A model generated the notes under the pieces. It was not told the DNA's origin, made no database searches, and saw only the letters and a program-made list of their open reading frames with translations. Shown here one piece after another: positions 53,191 to 62,019 of a DNA stretch of 64,000 bases. The stretch's first letter is position 1; each line of letters begins with the position of its first letter. The DNA lies in NCBI RefSeq assembly GCF_013387495.1, contig NZ_JABZEE010000046.1, positions 1 to 64,000 on the forward strand, written 5' to 3'. A program made the translations under genes and the position numbers. This stretch comes from Streptomyces sp. PKU-EA00015 (lineage in GTDB: Bacteria > Actinomycetota > Actinomycetes > Streptomycetales > Streptomycetaceae).

Positions 53191-53487
53191 TATACTCCGT
53201 CATGCCCCATGGATCGACCGGATCGTATCGAGAAGAACTGCTGCGCACAGGACCGGGCGCTCCTGCGCGATGAAGGCCGAGCCCGGCCGGGAATTCAGTG
53301 CATGGCCGCCGCCCGAGTGATCTTCGTCCTGCGACGCGGGGCGATTCGCGGTAATTCGGTCCGACGAGAGCAGAATCCTCCTGTCCGTAGCCATCGGCGA
53401 CGTGACACGCATGCGTACCGAGCGCGCTTTCTCGAGTGCGTGCGCCTGCGGAGTGGTCACTTCAAGTCTCATGAGAAAGGTTCTCTG

Positions 53488-54372
53488 GTGAGCCGTAGAA
53501 CGATCCGAAGTTCCCGCGTGAAGTCAGCCACGATGGTTTCAGCGGGTGCGCTTGCCGTGGCGCTCAACGTTGTCCCGAGCACGCATGCCATTGCCGACGC
53601 GATTCACAGGTCCGGCACCGAACAAAGCGTGGGGCTGCCGGGCCCGAACGGTGCCACGAGTGCTGACCGCGACAAGGACAACAACAAGGGCGACAGGGGC
53701 CCGCGGGGTCCCCGGGGCTTCCAGGGTCCCCAGGGCTTCCAGGGCGTCCCGGGAATTCCGGGCGTCCAGGGTCCCCAGGGTGACGCGGGCGGTCCTCCGG
53801 GTGATCCGGGTGAGCAGGGTCCCCAGGGGGTCCAGGGCGCGCCGGGTGCGCAGGGTGCCCAGGGTGCCGACGGTGCCGATGGTGCCCAGGGTGTGCAGGG
53901 TGCGCAGGGCGCCGACGGTGCCGATGGTGCCCAGGGTGTGCAGGGTGCGCAGGGCGCCGACGGTGCCGATGGTGCCCAGGGTGTGCAGGGTGCGCAGGGC
54001 GCCGACGGTGCCGATGGTGCCCAGGGTGTGCAGGGTGCGCAGGGCGCCGACGGTGCCGATGGTGCCCAGGGTGTGCAGGGTGCGCAGGGCGCCGACGGTG
54101 CCGACGGTGCCCAGGGTGTCGCGGGCGCGGCGACGCTCGACGCCTACACCGTTGTCGGCGCCCCGGGCACCCAGTCGACTGCTCTGTGCCTCGGCAACGA
54201 CGTCGCCACCGGTGGCGGCTTCCAGGGCAGCATCTCCGGCATCATCGTCGACCAGAACGCGCCCGTCCCCGGTACGCAGGGCAGCGTGGCCACCGGGTGG
54301 CAGGTCACCCAGGCCGTAGAGGCCCCCATCGGTGCCCAGGTCACCGCGTTCGCGATCTGCCACGACGTGTGA
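53488..54372 (+). CDS. exported collagen-like protein
   Basis: This 294-residue protein begins VSRRTIRSSRVKSATMVSAG, with a hydrophobic segment to residue 36 (probable signal peptide ending THAIADA). A linker with RDKDNNKGDRG follows, then about 50 Gly-X-Y triplets (about 70-210). The last 85 residues form a globular domain (TLDAYTVVGAPG..., two cysteines, ending AFAICHDV). The central part is six repeats of the 15-residue unit GADGADGAQGVQGAQ. Proline is scarce there and Asp/Gln frequent, as in bacterial collagens. I chose GTG 53488 (GAGAAAGG upstream). It probably forms a trimeric rod on the cell or spore surface. Confidence 0.85.
   Translation: MSRRTIRSSRVKSATMVSAGALAVALNVVPSTHAIADAIHRSGTEQSVGLPGPNGATSADRDKDNNKGDRGPRGPRGFQGPQGFQGVPGIPGVQGPQGDAGGPPGDPGEQGPQGVQGAPGAQGAQGADGADGAQGVQGAQGADGADGAQGVQGAQGADGADGAQGVQGAQGADGADGAQGVQGAQGADGADGAQGVQGAQGADGADGAQGVAGAATLDAYTVVGAPGTQSTALCLGNDVATGGGFQGSISGIIVDQNAPVPGTQGSVATGWQVTQAVEAPIGAQVTAFAICHDV
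53866..54120 (+). repeat. six 45-bp tandem repeats in the collagen-like gene
   Basis: Copies start at 53866, 53911, 53956, 54001, 54046 and 54091 with almost no substitutions, the last one ending after the GAQGV codons. The near identity implies recent expansion by slippage or unequal exchange, and copy number is likely to vary between strains. Confidence 0.92.
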
Positions 54373-54430
54373 CGCCTCCCTGGTGAGCGGTGGTGCGGCA
54401 CGGACCGTCCGACTCACCCGGGAATCACTG

Positions 54431-54466
54431 ACGGTGCCCGCGAGGCTTGCTCCTCGCGGGCACCGT
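54431..54466 (+). terminator. perfect 15-bp hairpin after collagen-like gene
   Basis: ACGGTGCCCGCGAGG and CCTCGCGGGCACCGT flank CTTGCT about 60 bases beyond the collagen-gene stop. The hairpin separates its transcript from the rmlB stub and rmlD. Confidence 0.82.
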
Positions 54467-54517
54467 CCGCATGCCTGTCTGCGTCCGCGGCGCGTCCAGG
54501 AAGGAAATCGGAGAACC

Positions 54518-54630
<113 letters not shown>

Positions 54631-54631
<1 letters not shown>

Positions 54632-55533
54632 TGACCACGCGCTGGCTCGTGACCGGTGCGGGAGGGATGCTCGGCCGGGACGTGCTGGCGGAGCTCACCG
54701 CCGATCCGGACGCCGTGGTGACGGGAGTGGGGCGTGACCAGCTCGACATCACCCGACCGACGGCCGCGCACGCCGCCGTCGCCGGTCACCACGTGGTCGT
54801 CAACTGCGCCGCCTGGACGGACGTCGACCGCGCCGAGGAGGCCGAGGCGGCGGCCACGGCCGTGAACGGCACAGGCGTCCGCCACCTGGCGCGCGCCTGC
54901 GCGGGCAGTGGAACGATCCTGCTGCACGTGTCCACGGACTACGTGTTCTCGGGTGACACCCGCGAGCCGTACCCCGAAGACGCACCGACCAGGCCCGTCA
55001 ACGCGTACGGGCGGGGCAAGCTGGCGGGGGAGCAGGCAGTCGCCGAGCTGCTGCCGCGCAGCGGCTACGTCGTGCGCACCGCTTGGCTCTACGGCGCGCA
55101 CGGACCCAACTTCGTGGCCACGATGCTCGAACTCGCCGCGCGCCGCGAGACCCTGGACGTGGTGGCCGACCAGTACGGCCAGCCCACCTGGTCCCGCGCG
55201 CTCGCCCGGCAGCTGGCAGCCCTCGGCCGTGCCGCACTGGCCGGGCGGGCCCCGGCAGGCATCTACCACGGCACGGCGGCCGGCCACACCACGTGGTACG
55301 GCCTGGCCCGGGAGACCTTCCGGCTGAGCGGCCTCGATCCCGGGCGGATCCGCCCGGTCGGCTCGGCGGTGTTCCCGCGCCCCGCCACCCGACCGGCATT
55401 CGGTGTGCTCGGGCACGGCAGTTGGCCGCGTACCGGCCTTGTGCCCCTCCCACAGTGGGACGCCCAACTGACCGCGGCCCTGGACACGCCCGCCTTCGCC
55501 GCCCTGGCCGCTGCGGCGCGGACGGGTGGCTGA
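54631..55533 (+). CDS. rmlD: dTDP-4-dehydrorhamnose reductase
   Basis: This 300-residue short-chain reductase makes dTDP-L-rhamnose. WLVTGAGGMLGRDVLAEL is the NADPH loop and NCAAWTDVDRAEEAEA is typical of RmlD. HVSTDYVFSGDTREPYPE holds the active region, and NAYGRGKLAGEQAV the catalytic Tyr-x-x-x-Lys. The ORF looks full length and intact, although rmlA and rmlB beside it are broken. Other dTDP-sugar genes elsewhere could supply its substrate. ATG 54631 or GTG 54628 are both possible starts. Confidence 0.88.
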
Positions 55534-55561
55534 TGTTCTGCTGACCTGGCCCTTGAAGCAA

Positions 55562-55601
55562 AAGGCGCCCGGCAGGACCGGACGGTCCCGCCGGGCGCCT
55601 T
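55562..55601. terminator. bidirectional hairpin terminator
   Basis: AAGGCGCCCGGCAGGACC pairs with GGTCCCGCCGGGCGCCTT (one mismatch, GGAC loop) between convergent rmlD and the GT-methyltransferase gene. Confidence 0.82.
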
Positions 55602-55613
55602 GTCGTGTACCGC

Positions 55614-56888
55614 CTATACCAGCAGCGGTCCGCCGCACCGCTCGGCGCCGTCCTTCATGGCGATGAGATTCGCCACCACGTAGGAGATGTCGTTCTGGGA
55701 GTGCCAGTCGGTCGGGTAGTAGGTGACCAGCCGTGACTTCTGGAACCGGGCCTCGATCTCGGGCACGAACGCGCGGTACTGGTTGTCCGTGTAGTACCAG
55801 AAGGAGTTCTCGTTGTAGAAGGCGACGTGTGTGGGGTCCTGGTAGGCGCCCCGGCCGTCGGAGCTGGGGGTCATGGTGAGGAGCATGCCCCCGGGTGCCA
55901 GCAGTCGGTACAGCTCGTTGATCAGCGGCACCTTCGCGGGCACGTGCTCGAGGAAGTCCACGGCCCGCATCAGACCGACGGAGTTGTCGGGCAGGTCCAG
56001 CTTGTCGGGCAGGGTCGCGACGATGTCCACGCCCTCTCCCGCGTACTGGTCCACGCCCAGGTAGCCGGGCGGCTTCCGGTGGGCCGCGCCGAGGTCCAGC
56101 GCGAGCAGTCCGCGGCGCTGGGTCCAGGCGAGGGCGTTGGCCTCGATGTACTTGTCGTACAGGGCGACCGTCTCGCGCTGGATGTGTGCGTTGATCTCCG
56201 GGTCGCGCTGGGTGTTCGCGGGGTGGATCCGCTGGAGGTACAGGCAGCGGGGGATGTGGTGGAAGTCGCCGACATGGAAGAGACGACACATCAGGTCCTG
56301 GTCGTCCAGGACCGTACGGGTGGCGTCGTACCCGCCGACCTTCTCGTAGGCGTCCTTGCGGAACGCCCGCACGTGGTTGGGCGCGTACCAGATGTAGGCG
56401 ACGTTGTGCGGCGTCGGTTCCATGGACTTGGCCGCCAGCAGCTTGCGGCCGTCGACGCGGACCTCCTCGTACTGCCAGCCGTGCGTCGCGTTGAAGCGGG
56501 TCTCCTCCCGCTTCCCGTCCTCGGTGATGTGCGCGGTGTTGCTGTAGACGAAAACGGCGTCGGGATGTGCGTCGAATGCCTTGCCGAGCTGCGTCAGACA
56601 GGCCTTTGCCAGGAGATCGTCGTGGTCGAGCTCCACGAGGATCTCGCCGCGGGCAAGTTCACAGGCCCTGCGCTTGGCCGCTCCGACACCGCGGATCTCG
56701 TCCGCGATCTCCACACGGACACGCTCGTCCGGTCGCTCCGGCCGCCACCGGGCGCCGTTGTTGAGCACGACGATCCACTCCCAGTCCGAACAGGTCTGCG
56801 CCTGCAACGTCGCCAGGCACTCATCGAGAAAACGCGGCTGGTGGCTGGGGGTGAAGACGGAGAACCTCGGTGTCGCAGTCGACGTCAT
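55614..56888 (-). CDS. glycosyltransferase family 2 - SAM methyltransferase fusion
   Basis: This 424-residue protein has a GT2 domain (about 1-245) with FSVFTPSHQPRFLDECLATLQAQ, VELDHDD (metal Asp-x-Asp) and TRTVLDDQDLMCRL (base). A class I methyltransferase domain (about 250-424) follows, with LALDLGAAHRKPPGYLGVDQY, SVGLMRAVDFLEHVP and RLLAPGGMLLTMTPSSDG. Two activities in one chain suggest adding and then O-methylating a sugar on one acceptor. It overlaps the upstream TPR gene by ATGA. With a collagen-like protein and rmlD nearby, a methylated rhamnose-type glycan is a plausible product. That is inference. Confidence 0.85.
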   Translation of the reverse strand: MTSTATPRFSVFTPSHQPRFLDECLATLQAQTCSDWEWIVVLNNGARWRPERPDERVRVEIADEIRGVGAAKRRACELARGEILVELDHDDLLAKACLTQLGKAFDAHPDAVFVYSNTAHITEDGKREETRFNATHGWQYEEVRVDGRKLLAAKSMEPTPHNVAYIWYAPNHVRAFRKDAYEKVGGYDATRTVLDDQDLMCRLFHVGDFHHIPRCLYLQRIHPANTQRDPEINAHIQRETVALYDKYIEANALAWTQRRGLLALDLGAAHRKPPGYLGVDQYAGEGVDIVATLPDKLDLPDNSVGLMRAVDFLEHVPAKVPLINELYRLLAPGGMLLTMTPSSDGRGAYQDPTHVAFYNENSFWYYTDNQYRAFVPEIEARFQKSRLVTYYPTDWHSQNDISYVVANLIAMKDGAERCGGPLLV

Positions 56889-57523
56889 CTGGTACCTGCC
56901 TGGCTCGATGTCGGTGAGGGTGAGGGACTTACGGAATCCTTGAAGGCTTCCGGCAGTTGGGAATGCAGCGAGGGATCGGCCGCAACGGCACGACGGAATG
57001 AAGCCGCGGCCTCTTCGTCGCGGTCCTTCTTCGCCAGGATGTTCCCGATGTGCAGATGGGCCGTGGCCGCGTTCGGGTTGGCGGCAACGGCACGCTTCAG
57101 GAGTGTGAGAGCTCTGTCGGGCTCACTCGATTTCAGCAGCAGCGCCTGATTGAAGAGAGCCGACGTGAACGACGGATCGATCTTCAGCGCCTTGTCATAG
57201 GCGGCACGGGCATCAGCCGTCCTGCCGTCCTGCTGCGCGAGGACCCCCAGGTTGTACCAGGCGTGTTCGCTGCCGGGGTCCAGTTCCAGCACTCGCCTGT
57301 AGGTACGGGCCGCCCCGTCGTAATCCTCGTACTTCCCCTGCAAAATGCCGGCCTGCAAAAGCGCTTGCGCCTCCACGGTCTTCCGGGTCGCTGACGCGGC
57401 CTCGGATTCCGGGGCGGCGGCCGACTGGGACTGAATCGCCCAGATGACGCCCCCGGTGGCAGCCGCCGCCGTTACGGCGAGCCCTGCCCACAATCGCCTA
57501 CGTTTCACTTGGTCACATCTCAT
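56885..57523 (-). CDS. membrane-anchored TPR protein
   Basis: This 212-residue protein starts MRCDQVKRRRLWAGLAVTAAA with one helix (about 12-30), followed by four tetratricopeptide repeats. One of them is YRRVLELDPGSEHAWYNLGVLAQQDGRTADARAAYDKALKIDP. A Ser/Pro tail (SVSPSPSPTSSQAGTR) ends the protein. It resembles the TPR partners of polysaccharide and O-glycosylation systems. ATGA overlap with the GT-MT gene implies joint action. Start ATG 57523 has no clear ribosome site. GTG 57508 is an alternative. Confidence 0.8.
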   Translation of the reverse strand: MRCDQVKRRRLWAGLAVTAAAATGGVIWAIQSQSAAAPESEAASATRKTVEAQALLQAGILQGKYEDYDGAARTYRRVLELDPGSEHAWYNLGVLAQQDGRTADARAAYDKALKIDPSFTSALFNQALLLKSSEPDRALTLLKRAVAANPNAATAHLHIGNILAKKDRDEEAAASFRRAVAADPSLHSQLPEAFKDSVSPSPSPTSSQAGTR

Positions 57524-58285
57524 GGAGTCGGTGAGGGAGGGAATGGACCTGGCTGACTCAGGTGGCTGACATGCAGGAGCCCGTGGGCGGTGCGGGCGAT
57601 ACGGAGTCCGAACCACCGTCATGCTCACCAAAGTTACGAGGTGGCCCTTATGCCGCCGCTATTCGTCGGGGACTTAGGGCGTACAGTCCACCCGAATGTA
57701 CGCATCAGAGGTGCGGTGCGCGGGCGCGGAAGTCAATGAACATCCGCCCGTCGCCGGGGCCTTGGCCTCGCCCCTTCGGCAATTCGGCATCGACGAAAAG
57801 GCCGTTGCCGTTGTCGCCCAGGGCGATGCCCCGTGGCCGCATACGTATTGTCGCGCAGTGTTTTGATCACGACAGGGCGCGCTGCGGATGGTGAAGATTG
57901 CCTGAGTCCCGGTCGTTTCGGAGTCGCGACGACGTCTCTGCGACGTGAAGGCGGCCCCGACGTCGTCGTGCATCCGCCGCACGCTCTCCGGCGCACCCGT
58001 CGGGCAAGAGCCGGTCATTCCGCCGGTGCGGGGAGAGGACCCTCGAGGGAAGCGAGGCGCCGAACGCCCAGCAGTTCGACGCGCCGGAGGTGGCCGAGGG
58101 CGGGTGACCGGCTCAAGACCAGTTCGGCTGCCGGGGCCGGCCCGGCCCGTCGGATGTGGGCAGCGGTCGCCGTACCGTGCCCGGTCCGAGGGGGCTGTCG
58201 GGCAGCGATGAGGGCAGGCAGGCTCACGCGATGTCTCGGGTGGCACCCGGTCCGCGCGCCTCCTTCGGCACGCGGACCGGGGCCG
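57524..58285. other. 760-bp region with no complete gene
   Basis: The region upstream of the TPR gene is AT-richer at 57600-57720, probably its promoter. The rest has overlapping open frames without ribosome sites. The only convincing codon bias is the short leftward stretch at 57705-57842. This looks like a place where genes have decayed at the border of the accessory block. Confidence 0.5.
57705..57842 (-). pseudogene. 45-codon coding-like remnant
   Basis: The minus strand reads MRPRGIALGDNGNGLFVDAE, then LPKGRGQGPGDGRMFIDFRA and RAPHL before a stop, with mostly G/C third positions. An in-frame stop lies just upstream of the ATG and no ribosome site is visible. I take it as the C-terminal tail of a lost gene. 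The family is not recognised. Confidence 0.35.
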
Positions 58286-58672
58286 TCAGGGAGCGCCGAT
58301 CAGCTGCGTGTCGCGCAGCGCGGCGGTGTGCGCGTCCATCCGCTCGGCGGCGAGGATCGCGGCGGCCGTGTCGGCGCGGGACGCGGCGACCACCAGGGCG
58401 CGGCCCGCGAGAGCGTGCGCGCGCTGGTGGAGCGCGGTGGCGTCGGCGTGGGTCAGCGCGGCATGCCGGGCGGGCGGCGCGCCGCGCAGCCGGGACACCT
58501 GGGCCGCGATGGCCTCCGCCGCGGTGTCGAGACCGAGCTCGTCGGTGACGGCGAGGAGTGCGGCGAGATGCCCGGCGAGCTGGATGTCCAGCTCCTCCTC
58601 GCGGCTGCGGTGCGGGTACTGCGCCTGGTCGGCCATCGAGTGGACCGACTTGGTGCGGATCGGCTCGTACAT
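58286..58672 (-). CDS. conserved hypothetical helical protein
   Basis: This 128-residue soluble protein starts MYEPIRTKSVHSMADQAQYPHRSREEELD, a form I recall from Streptomyces genomes. It then forms Ala-rich helices (QLAGHLAALLAVTDELGLDTAAEAIAAQVSRL). AGGAGG sits 6 bases before ATG 58672. No catalytic motif. It lies beside the aminotransferase gene in the same direction, 125 bases apart. Function unknown. Confidence 0.78.
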   Translation of the reverse strand: MYEPIRTKSVHSMADQAQYPHRSREEELDIQLAGHLAALLAVTDELGLDTAAEAIAAQVSRLRGAPPARHAALTHADATALHQRAHALAGRALVVAASRADTAAAILAAERMDAHTAALRDTQLIGAP

Positions 58673-58797
58673 GGATGGCCTCCTGCTCACGGTCAGGAGA
58701 CCATCCTACATTGGATTCAGTCTAAAGTTGAGCCCGATCGGGACTTTGTCAGCTGCATGCGGTGACGGAGCCGGACTTCGTCATCTGCCCGTCGTGC

Positions 58798-60009
58798 TCA
58801 GTGCTGGCTGTAGCCGCCCAGGAAGCTGCCGATCCGGCCGACGGCATCCGCCAGGTCCTTCGCGGACGGCAGCGTCACGATGCGGAAGTGATCCGGTTCC
58901 GGCCAGTTGAAGCCCGTCCCGTGCACCACCATGATCTTCTCGGCCCGCAGCAGGTCGAGCACCATCTGACGGTCGTCCTTGACCTTGTGGACCGACGGGT
59001 CGAGCCGCGGGAACAGGTACAGCGCCCCCTTCGGCTTCACACAGGTGACTCCGGGGATCTGTGTCAGCAGTTCGTACGCGGTGTCGCGCTGCTCCAGCAG
59101 CCGCCCGCCGGGCAGGACCAGCTGCTCGATCGACTGCCGTCCGCCGAGAGCCGTGGCCACCGCGTGTTGTGCGGGCATGTTGGCGCACAGCCGCATGTTG
59201 GCGAGGATCGTCAGGCCCTCGATGTACGAGGAGGCATGCGCCTTCGGCCCGCACACCGCGAGCCAGCCGGAGCGGTAGCCCGCGACCCGGTAGTTCTTGG
59301 AGAGCCCGTTGAAGGTGAGCACCAGCAGGTCGGGGGCGATCGCGGCGGTCGGCGTGTGGGTCGCCCCGTCGTAGAGGATCTTGTCGTAGATCTCGTCGGA
59401 GCAGACGACAAGACGGTGCCGCCGGGCGATCTCCGTGAGGCTGCGCAGCATCTCGTCGTCGTAGACGGCGCCCGTCGGGTTGTTCGGGTTGATGATCACG
59501 ATCGCCTTGGTGCGGTCGGTGATCTTGCGCTCGATGTCCGCGAGGTCGGGCATCCAGTCCGACTGCTCGTCGCAGCGGTAGTGCACGGCCGTGCCGCCGG
59601 ACAGCGACACGGACGCCGTCCACAGCGGGTAGTCGGGCGCCGGCACCAGCACCTCGTCGCCGTCGTCGAGCAGCGCCTGCATCGACATCTGGATCAGCTC
59701 GGAGACGCCGTTGCCCAGGTAGACGTCCTCGACGTCGAGGTCGATGCCCTTGGTCTGGTAGTGCTGCATGACCGCGCGGCGGGCGGACAGCAGCCCCTTC
59801 GCGTCCCCGTAGCCGTGCGCACCGCCGACGTTGCGCAGGATGTCCTCGAGGATCTCCGGCGGGCAGTCGAATCCGAAGGCGGCGGGGTTGCCGGTGTTGA
59901 GCTTGAGGATGCGATGACCTGCTGCCTCGAGCCGCATCGCCTCCTCGAGGACCGGGCCTCGGATTTCGTAACAGACGTTTGCGAGCTTCGTGGACTGGAT
60001 CACCTGCAT
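58798..60009 (-). CDS. PLP-dependent aminotransferase (AlaA-like)
   Basis: This 403-residue class I/II aminotransferase resembles AlaA, the glutamate-pyruvate aminotransferase of bacteria. Motifs are YEIRGPVLEEAMRLEAAGHRILKLNTGNPAAFGF, YLGNGVSELIQMSMQALLDDGDEVLVPAPDYPLW, IINPNNPTGAVY, SDEIYDKILYDGATH and GLSKNYRVAGYRSGW with the PLP lysine. It probably makes alanine from pyruvate and glutamate. Start ATG 60009. The gene is single and divergent from the PrmC-like gene. Confidence 0.93.
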   Translation of the reverse strand: MQVIQSTKLANVCYEIRGPVLEEAMRLEAAGHRILKLNTGNPAAFGFDCPPEILEDILRNVGGAHGYGDAKGLLSARRAVMQHYQTKGIDLDVEDVYLGNGVSELIQMSMQALLDDGDEVLVPAPDYPLWTASVSLSGGTAVHYRCDEQSDWMPDLADIERKITDRTKAIVIINPNNPTGAVYDDEMLRSLTEIARRHRLVVCSDEIYDKILYDGATHTPTAAIAPDLLVLTFNGLSKNYRVAGYRSGWLAVCGPKAHASSYIEGLTILANMRLCANMPAQHAVATALGGRQSIEQLVLPGGRLLEQRDTAYELLTQIPGVTCVKPKGALYLFPRLDPSVHKVKDDRQMVLDLLRAEKIMVVHGTGFNWPEPDHFRIVTLPSAKDLADAVGRIGSFLGGYSQH

Positions 60010-60380
60010 GACGTGAGCTTACGGGGGCCCGGGAGTGATCGCTGCGAGTTCCTGACGACGGAAGCGTGGCGCGAATGTCCCGATTTGCAGCTTCCGCTGG
60101 TGGGCGCGCCCATGACCCTTCGAATGCGCTTCGCGAACCAGGGGTCACCTACGAAATCCGTCGTCACGCCCGGGGGTGTGGCGCTAGTCACCCCTGAGCG
60201 GGGGTGTGCTCGGTCCGCGGGATAGGGTGTGCGCTCACGCAGTGCACGGACCGACCCGGGAGGTGAGATCCCATTTCCGCGAACGCAGGCAGGGTTCCCT
60301 CTCCCCGTAACCGTGCGGACGGCCCGGAGTGACCGGGCACGGGTGAGTGCGGGTGCCCTTCGGTCCCCGAAAGGCCTTCC
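60010..60380. other. divergent promoter region
   Basis: The 370 bases between the aminotransferase and methyltransferase genes hold no supported gene. A GC-rich imperfect hairpin at about 60330-60365 (GGGCACGGGTGAGTGCGGGTGCCC) and an AT-richer patch near 60130-60180 probably contain control sites for both. Confidence 0.5.
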
Positions 60381-61199
60381 ATGTCGGTTCCGCCGATCCC
60401 TCTTCTCCCCTCCCCCTCCGTTGTCCCCGTCGACGTCTCCGCCGTCGTCGCCACCCTCCGCGCCGCCGGCTGCGTCTTCGCCGAGGACGAGGCGCAGCTG
60501 CTGATCTCCACCGCCCGTGACGCCGCCGAGCTGGACGCCATGATCGGGTGCCGGGTGGCGGGCCGGCCCCTGGAGCAAGTCCTCGGCTGGGCCGCATTCC
60601 ACGGCCTGCGGATGGCCGTCGACGAAGGGGTGTTCGTGCCCAGGCGACGCAGTGAGTTCCTGGTCGAGTGCGCGGTCGCGCTCGCCCCGCCCGGTGCCGT
60701 CGTCGTCGACCTGTGCTGCGGCTCGGGCGCCCTCGGCACCGCCGTGCTGCACGCGCTCGGCGGCGGGGAACTGCACGCCGCCGACATCGAGCCCGCCGCC
60801 GTACGTTGCGCGCGCCGCAATGTCGCGATCGTCGGCGGCCAGGTGTACGAGGGGGACCTCTACACACCCCTGCCCGCCGAGCTCCGGGGCCGCGTCGATG
60901 TCCTCGTGGCCAATGCCCCGTATGTGCCGACCCGTGAGATCGGCCTTCTGCCGCCCGAGGCCCGTGACCACGAGCCGCTGGTCGCGCTGGACGGCGGCAC
61001 GGACGGGCTCGACATCCAGCGCCGGGTGACGGCGGGGGCCGCGCGGTGGCTGGCGCCCGGTGGGGTGCTGCTCATCGAGACGAGCGAGCGGCAGGCCGCG
61101 CGGACCGCGGAGGCCTTCGCCCGGCACGGCCTCGCTCCGCGGATCGAGGCGTGCGAGGAACTGGACGCGACGGTGGTGATCGGCGTCCGGTCCGCGTAG
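60381..61199 (+). CDS. PrmC/HemK-like methyltransferase paralogue
   Basis: This 272-residue protein has a short N-terminal helical domain, LEQVLGWAAFHGLRMAVDEGVFVPRRRSEFLVE, and a class I SAM-binding fold (VVVDLCCGSGALGTAVLHAL). The target-glutamine motif, normally NPPY, is NAPY at 178-181. PrmC methylates the GGQ glutamine of release factors. The changed motif and annotation of similar proteins as putative N5-glutamine methyltransferases suggest a different substrate. ATG 60381 follows GAAAGG. Confidence 0.85.
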   Translation: MSVPPIPLLPSPSVVPVDVSAVVATLRAAGCVFAEDEAQLLISTARDAAELDAMIGCRVAGRPLEQVLGWAAFHGLRMAVDEGVFVPRRRSEFLVECAVALAPPGAVVVDLCCGSGALGTAVLHALGGGELHAADIEPAAVRCARRNVAIVGGQVYEGDLYTPLPAELRGRVDVLVANAPYVPTREIGLLPPEARDHEPLVALDGGTDGLDIQRRVTAGAARWLAPGGVLLIETSERQAARTAEAFARHGLAPRIEACEELDATVVIGVRSA

Positions 61200-61280
61200 A
61201 CCGCCCGGACCGGTCCGGGGCGCGGCACACTCCTCGTCCGTGGTTCCGCCGGCGGCGCGGGCGTGTCAGGGGCACGGAGA

Positions 61281-61312
61281 AGCCCCGAGGAGCGTCGTCG
61301 CTCCTCGGGGCT
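61281..61312. terminator. perfect bidirectional hairpin terminator
   Basis: AGCCCCGAGGAGCG and CGCTCCTCGGGGCT flank TCGT between the convergent methyltransferase and chaplin genes. Confidence 0.85.
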
Positions 61313-61349
61313 CCGTCCGTTGTCGCGTCAGGGACGAGGGGGGGGAATG

Positions 61350-61583
61350 TCAGCCGTTGAGGCAGGTGCTGCCGGCGGCCGGGTTCAGCAGACCGAGCAG
61401 GTTGGCCGAGTTGCCGCAGAGGTTCAGCGGGACGTGGAGCGGGAGCTGAATGACGTTGCCGGAAAGCAGGCCCGGGGAACCGGCGGCAATGCCCTCGGCG
61501 CCTACGTCGGCAACGGCGGGCGCGGCGCCGCCCAGCGCCAGGACGAGACCGGCGGCGACGGCTGCAGCCTTCTTGTGCTTCAT
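61350..61583 (-). CDS. short chaplin (two-cysteine type)
   Basis: This 77-residue secreted protein has a signal peptide (1-25, ending AVA) and one chaplin domain: GSPGLLSGNVIQLPLHVPLN, then LCGNSANLLGLLNPAAG and STCLNG. The two cysteines (LCGNS and STCLN) form the disulfide of typical short chaplins such as ChpF and ChpH. Chaplins assemble into amyloid-like films that let aerial hyphae break the surface. Start ATG 61583 (MKHKKAAAVAAGL) follows GAAAGGATC. It is closely related to the chaplin at the window end. Confidence 0.93.
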   Translation of the reverse strand: MKHKKAAAVAAGLVLALGGAAPAVADVGAEGIAAGSPGLLSGNVIQLPLHVPLNLCGNSANLLGLLNPAAGSTCLNG

Positions 61584-62019
61584 TTCGATCCTTTCAGCAG
61601 GGGCACGGTACGCGGTACGGCCTTCGTGCCGCGCAGCCGCATTTCCTTCATGCGGGCATGCGCCTTCCGCAGAACTAGTAACGATGCGATTCCCGGTCGG
61701 AAACCGGTCGGCCACTGCCGGTCCGGAAAGTCACTCGTATGCCCCACATGTAATGATTCGAACAGGCGTACGGAATCGCCAAGGAATTGTCACGGTTTTT
61801 GTTTGGGAATTTGATTCCGGGTATGGGAGCCCAGTGCTCAGGATGCGCCCGGGGCACTTCGGTTGCGGACCTCCACCCGAGTGCCGCACGCGGGTTGCAC
61901 GAGTCGTCGGTAGTATCCGTTCACCCGTAGTGCTGAACGGATTCCGCGGCCCGATCGTCGACTTTGCGTGCGGCGCACAATAGGCGAATCCATCAGGTCG
62001 AACGAGTGGTGAATTCAAT
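61584..62019. other. AT-richer divergent promoter region of chaplin and VKOR genes
   Basis: This 435-bp gap includes a patch of much lower G+C (61740-61815, with GTCACGGTTTTTGTTTGGGAATTTG) that is probably the chaplin promoter. Chaplin genes are developmentally controlled, and long upstream regions are usual. I see no gene here and no secure operator. Confidence 0.5.

Noticed and set aside
53866..54120. Regular repeats considered as a CRISPR array
   Set aside because: The repeats are contiguous, in frame and encode Gly-X-Y triplets. There are no spacers and no cas genes.
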